The notes beneath the pieces were generated by a model. That model had not been told where the DNA came from, did no database searches, and saw nothing but the letters and a program-made list of their open reading frames with translations. Below are positions 12,737-25,500 of a DNA stretch of 64,000 bases, piece after piece. Positions within the stretch are counted from its first letter, which is position 1. The number at the start of each line of letters is the position of its first letter. The DNA is from Euonymus europaeus (Eukaryota > Streptophyta > Magnoliopsida > Celastrales > Celastraceae). Where the stretch lies: NCBI GenBank assembly GCA_963580455.1, contig OY756961.1:17651001-17715000 (forward strand). The letters run 5' to 3'. The position numbers and the translations under genes were made by a program.

Positions 12737-15026
12737 TGTAACGCCTCGAGTCATGAGATAGCTTATGCGATAGGGCAAAGTGACATTGGTAATATTTATT
12801 ATGATTTTTAGTGTCTGTAATAATAATATGTGTTAAATAGAATCAAAATATTTTTCATAATTTTATTTGAGAAATAAAAATTTATGAGAAAATGAATTAT
12901 TGAAATCAGAGGTAAAATGGAATTATTGTGAATTTTAGAAGTGGAAAACGAGGATAATACAAATGAAGATATAGGTAATGGCAAGTTGGTAAATAATGAT
13001 TGTTGGAACGTGTAATTAAACTAAAAAGGGAGGCCATAAATGTAAAAAGGGCTTAAAGTCAAATAATATAAAATAAAAATAATATCGGCACACAAATTGA
13101 GTAAGCCCTAAGCCTAACAGAATCTTGGTAGAAGGAGGCAGCGACGGAGAGAACAATTCCATCAATGGCGACCAATCGAGAAACTGCTGACACGGGGAGG
13201 TTCGGTTTATGACAGGGAATCCAACAATGGACTTTTCAGATGGAACATAGATGAAATAGTCATCCAACGATAAGAGAGAGACGCACGGGCACACCACCAT
13301 TTCCTCTGTGATTCGCCGCTCCCCAACCACCTTTCATGTATATGATGCCACCAATGGACTCGTCAGATCATTCGGTATCTAACCCTACCAATTGTGATCT
13401 CCACCGCCCCTTATAGGCGGTGACCCGATGAAGTCACTAAATGGGTCCACTGGACCTGTGTTGTGAGGGAGAAGGGTACAACCGGGTCAACCCTGACTTG
13501 ATTTGCACTTGACAGTTGGTTAACCATTTTGTCTTACGTTAACCAGATTAAATTAAAATGAAAATAATTTATTTTTTGTGAATAATAATATAGGTGGGTA
13601 TGGTTATGGATTTAAGGGGTAAAGTTGCATAGTTGATTTTATCGAGACTTATAGAAGCATAATACGATAAGTAATACTCAACTATGTCATAGAAATGATT
13701 GTTCGATGATTGTTAATCTTATGATTCCTGTGTTTGTGTATATATATACAGATATGTGTGTGTAGATATGGATATGTTAGTATGATTGATATTGTTATAA
13801 TAGTATCAATATTGAGCATGTTGTCTATACGAGACTGAATTGATTGTGATGATTTGAGTATCAGTGAATTGTAAACCACAATGTGATGATAAATATAGAG
13901 GTAATATTTAATGGTTGTACTGACATGAGATTGAACTTGATTTAAGGATGTGTTGTCAGTATAATATTTTGTGTAATGAATGTGTTATATATATGATTCT
14001 GAGTTTACAGAGACGTGTTATCTTTATAATAAATTATGTAATGATTCTGTTATATATACGTGAGGCCAAATTTATGAGAATGTGTTATCTATATAATAAT
14101 ATATATATATATGTGTTGATTGTGTTGTTCTACGTGATTGAATTGGTGATGATGAGTTATTTGGTTGTTATGGAAGGGTAACGTTTAATGGTTGCACTAC
14201 ATGAGGCATAATATATCATGACATACATGACATATGCCTTAAGGACAAATATTTTTACAAACAAGGTATTATTGCTACAGGGAGGGTGTACTGGAAAAAG
14301 AAAGGTTTATGAGGTACTGTTAAATGAAAAGAAAAAACAAGGAAAATGAATAAATGATATAAATGTTGACTGGATATGCTCTATAGTAGGGAATTAGATA
14401 AAAATCCCGATTTGTTGCTCTGTAGCAGTTTACCTAGGTTAAGGGTCCGAGTACTGGAAAAATGGTTTAAATCGTTGAGTGTTTTATAAAGATGATGTTC
14501 ACGTGCATTCATGCATAGGTATTATTTGATGGGCTTTAGCTCACTATGTTCCATGATACAGGTACTAAATTCTTGATGATTACACTGACCTAGACATTCA
14601 TGGCGTCACCGTAGATCCATGAAAAGGATGCTCATGTGCTGGAGTTAGGTTTTGTTAGTCCATGATAATATTAATAATTATATTTAAGTTTTGCAGTTAT
14701 TACAAGTATTTGAAATTATCGTGAATAAGCAAAAGTTGGCCAAACGATATCAAAAAGTATGTATTGTACGTCATTGCTTTAATTATAGTTATGAAATTCT
14801 GATTGTTAAATGCTCATTGGAAATAGGGTGATTAATAATTGAGTAATTTAGTGGGTTTATTTAATTAAAGGTACATGATGCTTAAATAATTTTATCCTGA
14901 AAGTAATTGGGTTTCTCTCTCTACATAGAAAGAATTGGGTGGTGATGATGGATATAAGTATATAATATAGGTAGCATATAGGACTACGAGTTTGGGAAAT
15001 TAGGGTTTCATGGGACGGGCGTTATA
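12737..15026 (+). repeat. Left LTR (2290 bp) of the LARD-like element
   Basis: Runs from TGTAACGCC to GGGCGTTATA (one change from the TTACA end of the right LTR). It is followed by a tRNA-Met primer site. It contains a moderately GC-richer patch at 13090-13500, microsatellite-like TA runs near 14095 and a CTCACTATG...ATACAG/GTAC acceptor-like sequence at ~14551-14565. A 104-codon minus-strand frame (13016-13330) has no recognisable domain and I do not call it a gene. Confidence 0.85.
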
Positions 15027-15028
15027 GA

Positions 15029-15040
15029 TGGTATTAGAGG
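15029..15040 (+). promoter_or_regulatory. Primer-binding site (initiator tRNA-Met type)
   Basis: TGGTATTAGAGG begins two bases after the left LTR end and matches the common plant LTR-element site TGGTATCAGAGC at 10 of 12 positions. It is the start of minus-strand DNA synthesis in such elements. Confidence 0.8.
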
Positions 15041-17651
15041 AAAACGGTCCTTTAAAATAAGATAAGTAATAAGACATATATAGATGTATGAACTTCTAGT
15101 AGGGTCATATGAGCATCATGGATTGGCACGGCCATCAACAAGTAAGTGCTTTGAGTTTAATGTATATTGCTCTACTATGAATATTAAATTATTGTGTATG
15201 CCTCCCTGAATATACCATAAAGACATATTGAATTTAATTTCAGTTGAGTAATCGATATCTTATATAAGATCGACATGTCGACAAATTTTTTGTGAAATTG
15301 GAGATAGAGTTAGAGATTGAGTATTGAGAAATGAATTAAAGATCCGAGATACATGACCACAATATATTATATTGACAACGATATGATAGGTAGTGAGTGC
15401 TTACATAGAGATGAATAACTAAAGGTTTGTGAATTAGAAAAGGTGATTGGACTTACGGAATGTTATTATTAGGACGATTTAAATTAGCATGAGATAACAA
15501 GTTGGCAATAAGGGGAATACACGATTAATACATAATAAACTATTTTGGGTCACTATGATGTTGAAGAAGGGTGGACTGTAAGGTTATATAGCAGAATGAT
15601 CTAATACTGGTAGAGATATTTATGGTATCAGCGGTATTTCATACATTGGCTTGGGGAAAGTTAAACTCCATCGGTATCACATATATTAAAAATAATTAAA
15701 TCTATAAAAGTAATTTTACTATCGATTATTTTAATGGGAATGCAAAATTATTTGTCTCTGTGATTATTCTTATGTAGTGGAATATATTAACATTTATTTA
15801 AGATGCTTGTCTTAATATTTCCTTGGAAACTTGCATTGGAATGAGGTGAAATAATGTTTATTTATTGTGAATACATTATTTATTTGGATTATCCTAAATG
15901 TTGTAAATATATATAAGGAGGAATAATGAATGGATTGTGTGAGTTACCAACTTACAAGATGTAGTTATCGGAAGTAATATGATATCTAATCGAAGTATAT
16001 TAGTGAATGGAATGATTGAAAACCACACAAAATCATATCCAGTGTGTTATCTATAATGAAATATTAGTATGTTTAATTGAGATTTTGGCGTGAATCGTGA
16101 AAACTATCTTAAATTATATGCATAGTTTTGCAATAAGTGTATAATAGTTTGGAATGAACATATGAACTGAAATACTCTTATTTAGTTGGTAAATAAGTTG
16201 CATGTACCAGATGATGGAGTTAAAGGAAATAGTATTGAATGTATATGATACCAACTCAAGGGTAAATGTATGAGAGGATTATGATGTCTAGACATCATAC
16301 ACTTATATAGAGGAACATTTTAGACTTAAAAAAAGTGAATCCAAGTGCTGAATTTTATAATTGGATATTTTTAATTTTATCACAGTCTATGAAACTGATG
16401 CGTGGAAAAAAATGATAGTTTAACATCAATAATATATATTCTAGTGTGTATGTGCGTATACATGTGCGATATGTTCAAGTGAGTTCAATGCTATGACTAT
16501 TGGTATTGATAAATATGGGTGGATAATATTAATGCCATGGAGCCCTTTAGTTCCTCAGTAAGGTATATGAGACAATACTTCGAAAGGTGATATCTTAGCA
16601 TGGATTAAGAATACGCACTTCATTAACGGTGTTAATTAATTAATTTTTAGATGAATTAGTTGTGTTTATCACTATATCATAAAGCTTAATTAAATAGGTA
16701 TACACAATTATTCAGATGTCATATATTTGTGCCTAAAGTATATCCGTTTATACATGCATATTGAAAATAAGTCAACCAAATGTAAATAATTGTATAAGGA
16801 GCGGTTCGTAGGTATTATATAATAGCGATATTGTAGAAACTAAGCTGTATGTAGGATACTTAATCGAGAGCACAATAATGAGACTGGAAAAATTAGTAAC
16901 TACATAATTAGTTGATGAGCTAATACCAGTAAATACTATGAGCACGATGAAGGTGATAGTAACTGGTAGGTTATGCATGCAATTATATTCATGATTGAAT
17001 TATGATTAATATAATTGAATGACATTTGCTTTGCATGACTTGGAGTGCCATTCTAATTAATAAATTAATGAGTTGGTTGTAAATTTGTATTTGCTATTTT
17101 ATTTATGTTTGGTGTGTCTAAATCTTGTACGTCTGATTGAGATGTTTGTTAAAATTATTTGGAACTATAGAGATGTCCCTATTATATGCACATATTTTGT
17201 GTAGACTGGGCATAACAACTTGAATATTTTAAAAGTACTTGATACATGACTTGTGTTTATGGAGATGATATGCGAAGAGACATGGTGAGACATATGATTA
17301 TAGATTAAGGAGTGTATTAGTCATATTTAATAACCTAGGGAACATACATGTTGAACAAGGAAAACATATGAAATGAAATAGAGCAAATTGAAGTGCTATA
17401 TTATATAGATATGAATTTATAACTTTATTAAACTTAATGAAATTGGAGGGCTAGAAGAGTGAATAATGTTTAAATTATATCTTGTGTGGATTAACAATGA
17501 AAATAAACTTAAATATAATGGGTTTAAATCTTACTGATTTTATAGTCTAGAAGATATGGTTGATATTTCAATGTTGGGGAAATGGAAAATGAAGGGGAAA
17601 CGAGATGGGCCTAAATATCTTGATGTTAAGTGGAATATATATATAGATCTA

Positions 17652-17687
<36 letters not shown>

Positions 17688-18230
17688 AATGAGAGAAAGG
17701 TTCAAAATCACTTCAAGTCTAATAGAATTAGATAACATTTTCTATATAAGACAAAATAATTTAGTTAAAAATAAACAAATAAATAAGTATCGTGCTTATA
17801 ACGTAATTAAATTACTCGCGAGATGTTGATGAAACAACTTTAAAAAGGTTTGGTTGAAATGCTCTATAACAAGTATATTAATGTAATGCAATGCAATGCA
17901 TCGTGCTTATGAACAGTATTTAATGCCTCAGTAAATAATACATAACAAGTCACTTCCAATAATATCAAAACTGTCATCATTGTTGTGTCCATAATTTTTA
18001 ATTCCACTCTAGAATTTATGAAAAATATTTCAATCAAATTTAGGTCAAACATGACATCTCCTATCTTACCACATCTACCACTACAGGTTATCCGAAAGGT
18101 TGGGGGTGTTACAGATATCTTGATAATTATGTGCATTGTTTGAAATGTGATGTGATTGTAGTGTGCGGAGATAATAAACATTGAATAGTTGAAATCAACT
18201 TGGTAAGAAATTTCGAGGACAAATTTTTTT

Positions 18231-18243
18231 AAGGAGGGGAGAC
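18231..18243 (+). promoter_or_regulatory. Polypurine tract of the LARD-like element
   Basis: AAGGAGGGGAGAC lies immediately before the right LTR start at 18244, the expected primer for plus-strand DNA synthesis. Confidence 0.8.
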
Positions 18244-18430
18244 TGTAACACCCCGACTCGTGAGATGGCTTACGCGATAGGGCAAAGTGACGTAGGTAGT
18301 ATTTATTATGCTTTTTAGTGTTTGTAATAACATGTGTCAAATAGAATCGAAATATTTTTCCTAATTTTGTCTGAGAAATAAAAATTTATTGGTAAAAGAA
18401 TTATTGAAATCAAAGGTAAAATGGAATTAT
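18244..18430 (+). repeat. Right LTR of the LARD-like element, left piece
   Basis: Aligns with 12737-12934 of the left LTR and stops at the target duplication ATTAT (18426-18430) of the solo LTR inserted next to it. Confidence 0.85.
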
Positions 18431-19504
18431 TGTGATGACCGACCCCAAAAGTTTATTTGTGTTGAACGGGAGTTAGAAATACATGTGTATTGGTGTTTTT
18501 TGGACTTGCAGGTGCGCCCAAGTATGTCGAAATCACATTTGGGCGAGTTGAGATAACCCAGGACTAGAATGAATTTGCTCCGGGAGCACTTAAGGGCGCT
18601 TAGGAGCACTTAAGGGCGCCTAGGCGCACTTGAAGGTCGCCCGGAGCAGTGGCGGGCTTGAAACGAAAGAAAAATTTAAGGCTGAGAGGCGCAACCCTCA
18701 CACGCCCAGGCGCACTGCACCTAGGCATGGCCAATAGGGCGCCCATAAGTCGTCTATAGTAGAGTGATTCTTTCTTCACTTTTTCTAGCATAGCTCGAGC
18801 TCTAAAGTGAGAGGGAGAGAAAATTAGAGAGAGAAAGCAAGATTTCTAGTGATTATTGACATTTTAGAGGTTGGGTTGAAGATTCATACAAGCTTTCAGG
18901 GAAATTTCAAAGATTCAAGATAAGTTTCCTAGTTTTGGAATTCTAGGGTTTCTGTAGATCTACTTTGATTCTTTAAGAGATGGATTTTTGAGTTTAGATT
19001 TGTTGTTTCGAGGGTGATTTATGGTTGTTTTACTAGTTTAAATCCTTGGCTTGGACTAAGGTACGAATTTGGAGAAGTTGGAGGATTTTTGGGAAAATCC
19101 TAGATAGAGAAGGTAAGTCTCTCTAGTTTAGTAAATTGTTTTCTTATTGTTATGATTAAATAGTGATATTAATGTGATTATATGGGTTAAAAATGTTGGG
19201 AATTGATAGGTTAGTAAAAGAGGGTCAAAACCCAAATATTGGAAATTGTATTGTAAGTGGTGCTTAATCGAGGTAGGGGAATTCTTAACCAAATTCTTTT
19301 CTGTATCATTCTTTTTTTATCTAAATGTCGTTTAATTCCTCATTGGTCACCGTGTTTTGTGTTATTCCTTTATTGTTTCTAAGGAAGAACAAACTCAAGA
19401 TTTACTCTTGTTTCCCTTTGAAATGTAGATTGCATTAACCCTTGTACGTGTTCAATCACTTATTGACCATGGTTGATTATTCATGCATCATGAGTAGCTA
19501 TATG

Positions 19505-21685
19505 TGTGGCGCCCCGACCCAAAATTCACGCACTGAGCCGGGAGCGCCACTTTAGGCATGTGCCACGTCACTAAGGACCTCACCACACGCCAACCTAACC
19601 CCGGATTCTAATAGAAATCCGACAGCACCTCCCCGTATATCGGAGGGTGCCAGCCTAGAGTCACATCTCATTTAACACGGAAAAGATAATCAATAATAAT
19701 CAGAGAAGTTCCGCAGCCTAACAGGCCTCTGGCCATCTATCCACATTCACACACTAGGCAGGGCCTCAGGCCTCCTAATCACATGCAATCAATAAGCAAA
19801 ACATAATCATATCAATAATATCATCAAAGACTATCAAAGTCTATCAATCCGGACCCAAGGTCCTATATCTAGGTACGAGAGTCCCAATCACACGGCATAC
19901 CTCCCGACCATCCATCAAACATACCGAAAAGGTATTTAAGCAACATAATAGTCAACCAATAAAAGTACTACATGTACTTAATTTATAACCAAGGTTCTCA
20001 AACAACCAAATATATATCCTAGTGCTCCTAGGGTGGCCTTCCATGTCACGCTGCCTCCTACTGATCCGCAGCCTGGTTCTCAGCACCAGTCTCACCTGAA
20101 GGATATAGAAAAGAAATAGGGTGAGCAGGAGGCTCAGTAGGGAAAATAAAATGAATCATAAGAACGTAAAGGCTGAATGTTGAAACAAGCTCAATGCAGC
20201 AACATGACATCCTAAAATGTCACAACAATGTATAACCTCGGGCTACACCCTACAGCGCCTGGCACTAGTCAACGAATATTCCGGAAAATCATCGGAACCC
20301 TTGCACTTTGCCCCGGAACGACTATAGGTGTACCTACACCATGGAAATCCCGACTTCCGGCAACAATGTGCCCATTCGGTATCCAACATCATCACAAAGT
20401 ATAACCTAAGGATACTACGAGTCCATACTCGTAGACCCAATGCATCTATAATTCATGTCCAATAATGTCATGCAAAAGAAGCTCGTATATATAACAATCC
20501 TATATATATATACATAACTACATGATGCATGAACGAGGTTTATCACGCCCAATAGATGATTAAGCATTCAAAGGGTATGCAAATTCATCAATAACCAACA
20601 ACAAGGTTCGTTCTTCCTAAGAAACAATTTAGGCAAGAACACAAATAATAAAGACCAATGAAGAATTTAAACCGCTCTTTAGAGAAGAACAATACGATAG
20701 AAAATGGGGTAAGAATCCCTACCTCTTGTTGAGCAATTTACCACAAAATTCACAATTACGTTCCTAGGGTTCCGATTTCCCAAACCTAACAATGTGGCGA
20801 AACAAAACCCATTCATACATCAATAAACAACCAACAGCTCATATAAACATCAATTAAATCAATAAATTCGAAATTACTCACCTTCTCTCTCTAGAAATTT
20901 CTCCAAAATCCTTGAAACTCAACCCAAGCTCAACTCTACTCCAAATCACAAACCAATCTACATATACATCCAAAATCAACCTATAATCAACATATCTAAG
21001 CCTTACCTTCCATCTATTAAAGAATCAAACAAATCTAGGAAAAACCCTAGAATTCCAAAACTATGAAAACTCACCTCAAACCTTCAAATCTTCCTTGATT
21101 CCACCTTGATTCTTGACATGCTTCATGAAACCATGGAAAACCAAGCAAGAACCTCAACAAATCTCCTTCTCTCTCTAAGTTTCTCACTCTTTCTCTCTCT
21201 TCTCGGGCTCTCCAAGTGTTGGTAATGTCCAGAAATGTCTCTCTGTTTCTTAAAAACTGATTTCCCGATAGCCGTCCGGACGCCCTAAGCATCCGTCCGG
21301 ACGGATTACTCTTCATGTAACCCACTGGTTTGAATCTAGGCATATCCGTCCGGACGCCCTATTATCCGTCCGGACGGATCACTATTCACAGAACCTTTCT
21401 GTCTTCCGTTTAGGCATATCCGTCCGGACGGATTACTGTTCACAGAACCCAGTTTTTTCCCATATTTATTTTCCGTCTCGGTCTAAGCTTCGATTTGATA
21501 TATTATGGGCCCGAAACGGACATGTACACTAAAAGTTATGACCCTTTTACCGAACCAAGCGCAAAACTATTTTTTTTAGGGTCTTATACACTTCCAATGG
21601 TCCGTTATCTCTTCGAACTCATTTTTCCAATAACTTATTACTTAAAATTTAACCAAACATAATATTTTTGGGTCGGGATCTCACA
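19505..21685 (-). repeat. 3' LTR of the young chromovirus
   Basis: Lies left on the plus strand. Ends form an inverted repeat of about 16 bp (TGTGGCGCCCCGACCC against GGGTCGGGATCTCACA). In element sense it holds five CCGTCCGGACG(G) palindromes (21271-21430), the 31-nt hairpin (20610-20640), an ATGCATCATG/TATATATA promoter-like block (~20505-20530), the CCCTACTGAGC...GCTCACCC dyad with a pyrimidine tract and CAG/GTGA (~20090-20145) and the GATATACGGGG stem-loop (19619-19655). Confidence 0.95.
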
Positions 21686-21721
21686 TCCCTTCCCCCTTAA
21701 ACAAATTTCGTCCCGAAATTT
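21686..21721 (-). promoter_or_regulatory. Polypurine tract and flanking palindrome
   Basis: The plus strand reads TCCCTTCCCCCTT right after the LTR, i.e. a purine tract AAGGGGGAAGGGA in element sense. Just inside it, 21703-21721 is the perfect palindrome AAATTTCG-TCC-CGAAATTT. Confidence 0.85.
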
Positions 21722-21723
21722 AG

Positions 21724-22584
21724 TTATGTACCAGGATTTTTGAACAAAGCCGGGTACTTGTCCATCATACGAGACTCTAACTCCCAAGTTGCTTCTTCCG
21801 TACCATGGTACATCCACTTCACCTTTACCAAAGGAATTATACTCGTTCTCGTGACCTTATTTTGACGGTCCAATATTTTAACCGGTTGAAGAGTATAGCT
21901 CCCATCTTCTTCAACCTCCAAGGTGGTCCAATCCAATACATGTGTAGGGTCCGGCTCATACTTTCGGAGCATAGAGACATGAAATACATTATGAACCCTT
22001 TCTAGCTTAGGTGGCAGAGCCATCCGATATGCTACCGATCCCACCATTTCTAGAATTTCAAATGGTCCCACAAACCTTGGTGCTAACTTCCCCTGTTTAC
22101 TATACCGTTGAACGCCATGTCTCGGACTAACCTTAAGGAATACCTTGTCTCCCACCGCAAACTCCAACGGTCTTCTTCTATTATCAGTATATGACTTTTG
22201 ACGACTCTGTGCGGTGACAAGCCGCCTCCTAACCTCCTCAACTCGCTCTTGAGCCTCTTTGACCAATTCCGGTCCCGAAATCACTTTTTCCCCGACCTCA
22301 GCCCAACACAATGGTGATCTGCAAGGTCTCCCATATAGCGCCTCAAATGGAGCCATACCGATACTACGTTGGAATGAGTTGTTGTACACAAACTCTGCCA
22401 AATATATGTATCGGTCCCAACTCTTTCCAAAATCTACCACACATGCTCTAAGCATGTCCTCCAGTATCTGGATAGTTCTCTCACTTTGCCCATCACTCTG
22501 AGGATGGTATGCCGTACTAAAATCTAACTTCGTACCCAAAGCTTTTTGCAAACTGCTCCAGAATCTACCAGTGAACCGTGGGTC
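21724..22584 (-). pseudogene. Integrase C-terminal half and chromodomain-like tail, downstream of a frameshift
   Basis: Continuation of the pol gene in another frame after a ~10-bp deletion at about 22585. From the first Met at 22551 it is open for 275 codons. It carries the third catalytic acid of the integrase core (E in [14 protein letters not shown], residue 24), a GPF/Y-type region (RFVGPFEILE, roughly residues 135-145) and a chromodomain-like end (IPLVKVKWMYHGTEEATWEL, roughly 238-258), ending FKNPGT. Such tails guide integration toward marked chromatin. No separate promoter or start is evident: it was part of one polyprotein. Confidence 0.9.
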
Positions 22585-25500
22585 CCAATAGATAATGGCA
22601 CTCCATGCAACTTTACAATCTCTCTCACATAATAGCTACTCAAGGATTCCAATGAATCTGTCTTGTTCATTGGTAGAAAGTGTGACGACTTGGTCAATCG
22701 ATCCACTATCACCCACACCGTGTCATATTTCTTCTCAGTCATTGGAAACCCCGTCACAAAGTCCATAGTGATCATCTCCCATTTCCATTGCGCTACCGGT
22801 AGTGGTTGTAATAACCCCGCCGGCTTTTGATGTTCACCTTTCACCTGTTGGCAAGTCAGACACCTCGCCACATACCTGGCCACATCGGCCTTCATCCCCT
22901 TCCACCAAAAGTTCCTTTTTAAATCTTGATACATTTTTGTAACCCCAGGATGCATGGCAAACCATGAATGGTGTGCCTCCTTCAAGATCTCTGGCCGTAG
23001 TTCCTCATCATCGGGAACTATCAACCTCCCAACATATCTCACTCCACCGTCAATCCCACGAACCCATCCTGAACTCTCATCAATCACATCAAAGGAGGGA
23101 TCACCGTTCTGCACATCCATAACCTTTTGAACCATCTGTGGTCTCGAAGTTATACAACCCAAGTATACCTTTTCTTCCTCACTCCTTAGTTCCAACCCAA
23201 ATTGGTTGATTGTCTCAACAATCTCCCATTCGTGCAACGCCAAACTAGCCAACCCAAGTTTCCGGCTCAACGAATCCGCCACTACATTTGCTTTACCGGG
23301 ATGGTATTGCAAATTAAAGTCGAAATCCTCTAAATATTCCATCCACCGCCTTTGTCGCAAGTTCAACTCCTTTTGAGTGAATAAGTACTTGAGGCTTTTA
23401 TGATCTGAAAAGACCTCAAATCTCTCTCCGTAGAGATAATACCGCCATTGCTTCAAAGCAAATACTACTGCTGCAAGTTCTAAGTCATGAACTGGATAAT
23501 TCTTCTCATGTGTCTTCAGCAATCTAGAGCCATACTCCACAACTCTCCCACATTGCATCAACACACTTCCCAATCCCACTCCAGATGCATCACAATACAC
23601 TTGGTAGCCTACATCTCTCTCCGGCACTACTAATACAGGAGGTGTTGTCAACCTTTTCTTCAACTCTTCAAATGCCGCCTCACACTCGTCTGTCCAAACA
23701 AACGGTGTACTTTTCTTAGTCAATTGTGTCATGGGTGCAGCCACTCTCGAAAAGTCCTCAATGAACCTTCGGTAGTAGCCTGCCAACCCCAGGAAACTTC
23801 TTATCTCTGTCACATTCTTCGGTCTCACCCAATTCAACACGGATTCAACCTTAGAATAATCAACTGCTATGCCCTCCTGTGTAATAACATGACCAAGAAA
23901 TTTCACTTCTGTGGCCCAAAACTCACATTTACTAAGTTTAGCATACAACTGATTCTCTCTCAGAGTTGACAGAACCACTCTTAAGTGTTCACCATGCTCT
24001 TCCTCCGTTGTAGAGTAAATCAAGATATCATCTATGAATACCACTACAAATTTATCCAAAAACGGTTTAAGAACCCGCTGCATTAAATCCATGAATACCG
24101 CTGGGGCATTAGTCAACCCAAATGGCATTACCAAGAACTCATAATGCCCATATCGAGTCCTAAACGCTGTCTTCTGAATATCTTCATCCCTTATCCGCAA
24201 TTGATGATATCCTGACCTCAAGTCAATCTTGGAGAAATGCTTGGCACCTCTCAACTGATCAAATAAATCATTGATCCGTGGTAATGGATATTTATTCTTC
24301 ACTGTAGCTCTATTCAGCTGCCGATAGTCGATACACATTCTCAACGACCCATCTTTCTTCTTTACAAACAATACCGGTGCACCCCATGGAGATACACTCG
24401 GCCTAATAAACCCCAAATCTTGCAACTCTTCTAGTTGCATCATCAATTCTTTCAACTCCGCCGGAGCCATCCGATAAGGAGAAATCGAAATTGGTTTCAC
24501 GTTCGGATGCAACTCGATGGCAAAATCTATTTCTCTCTTTGGAGGCAGTCCAAGTAACTCTTCCGGAAACACATCCATAAACTCTTCCACCACCTGAATC
24601 GGTGTTGTGAAATCACCCCTAGGTGCTGATGTCACCAAACTCGCCATCCCACAATCCTGGTATAAACGATTTTCTAAGAAATGAGGACAAGGAATCCCCT
24701 TCGATCCCTTCAACCGAATCACCCCACCCTCGGGTACTCTAAGAGTAATTTTCCTCTCCCAAAAATCTAGCAACCCATGGTGCTTTGTCAACCAATCCGC
24801 TCCAAGGATTACATCGAAATCCTTGAAGTCCATCACATAAAAATCAGCCTTCAAGACCACTTCCCCAAATCGACACTCACACCCAAATGCTACCCCTTCT
24901 AAAGGAGTAAAATACCCAAATGGTGAAGACACTGTAAACATACGCCTTATCGGCGAAATTTCCAACCCTAAGGAATGTGCTAGGGCACTAGTAATGAATG
25001 AAGCTGTAGCTCCCGAATCAAACAACACCCTAGCCCAACAGTTTGAAATAAGGAAAGTACCTCCAATGAAGTTGGGATGTTCAGGAGTCTCCTGATGTCC
25101 CAATGCAAATGCCCGGGTCTGCGTCTGGGTCGACTGTAGCTGCGGAGTCTGCCTAGGTCCGCCTCGTCCTCTTCCCCCTGATGGAACAGTGGAGGGAATG
25201 GCTGTAGAAATTGCAGAAGGTGGTACTCTGGGTGTATGATATTGATCTGAAGTTTTGCCACACTGAGGACATTCATTCCTCCTATGGCCAGCCGCACCAC
25301 ACCCAAAGCACACAATTCCCTTTACTGGACACTGATCTTTCTTGTGCCCTTCCTTTCCGCACTTGAAACATGCAAATCTGCCACCCCGTGGCCTTTGTCC
25401 CTGGTCCCTACCACCTCTCTGGGCTCCCTGAATCTGAGGTTCTATCTTCTGCCTCTTCTGACTACTACTGCTTCCTCCACTAGAAGCTGGGGTCTTTCGA

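Larger units (their letters stand above)
15027..18243 (+). other. Non-coding internal domain of the LARD-like element
   Basis: 3.2 kb of AT-rich sequence without gag, protease, reverse transcriptase or integrase motifs in any frame and without long open frames. It holds a (TA)n tract at 17661-17686. At 18208-18227 it ends with a near-palindrome, AAATTTCGAGGACAAATTTT, the same signal that ends the chromovirus pol regions at 21703-21721, 31025-31044 and 59850-59868. The polypurine tract AAGGAGGGGAGAC (18231-18243) follows. This shared 3' end suggests descent from, or mobilisation by, a chromovirus (inference). Confidence 0.75.

Noticed and set aside
13016..13330. 104-codon minus-strand frame inside the left LTR of the LARD-like element
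   Set aside because: No domain, no homologous frame preserved in the partner LTR (deleted there), and composition looks like LTR leader sequence.
16833..18113. Possible extra LTR inside the LARD-like element ending GGGGTGTTACA with GATAT on both sides
   Set aside because: The putative start (TGTAGAAACT) lacks the CCCCGA core of every other LTR here and GATAT is common in such AT-rich DNA; chance match is likely.
17864..18340. 158-codon minus-strand frame across the internal region and right LTR start
   Set aside because: It crosses the polypurine tract and LTR boundary, which a real gene would not, and shows no domain.
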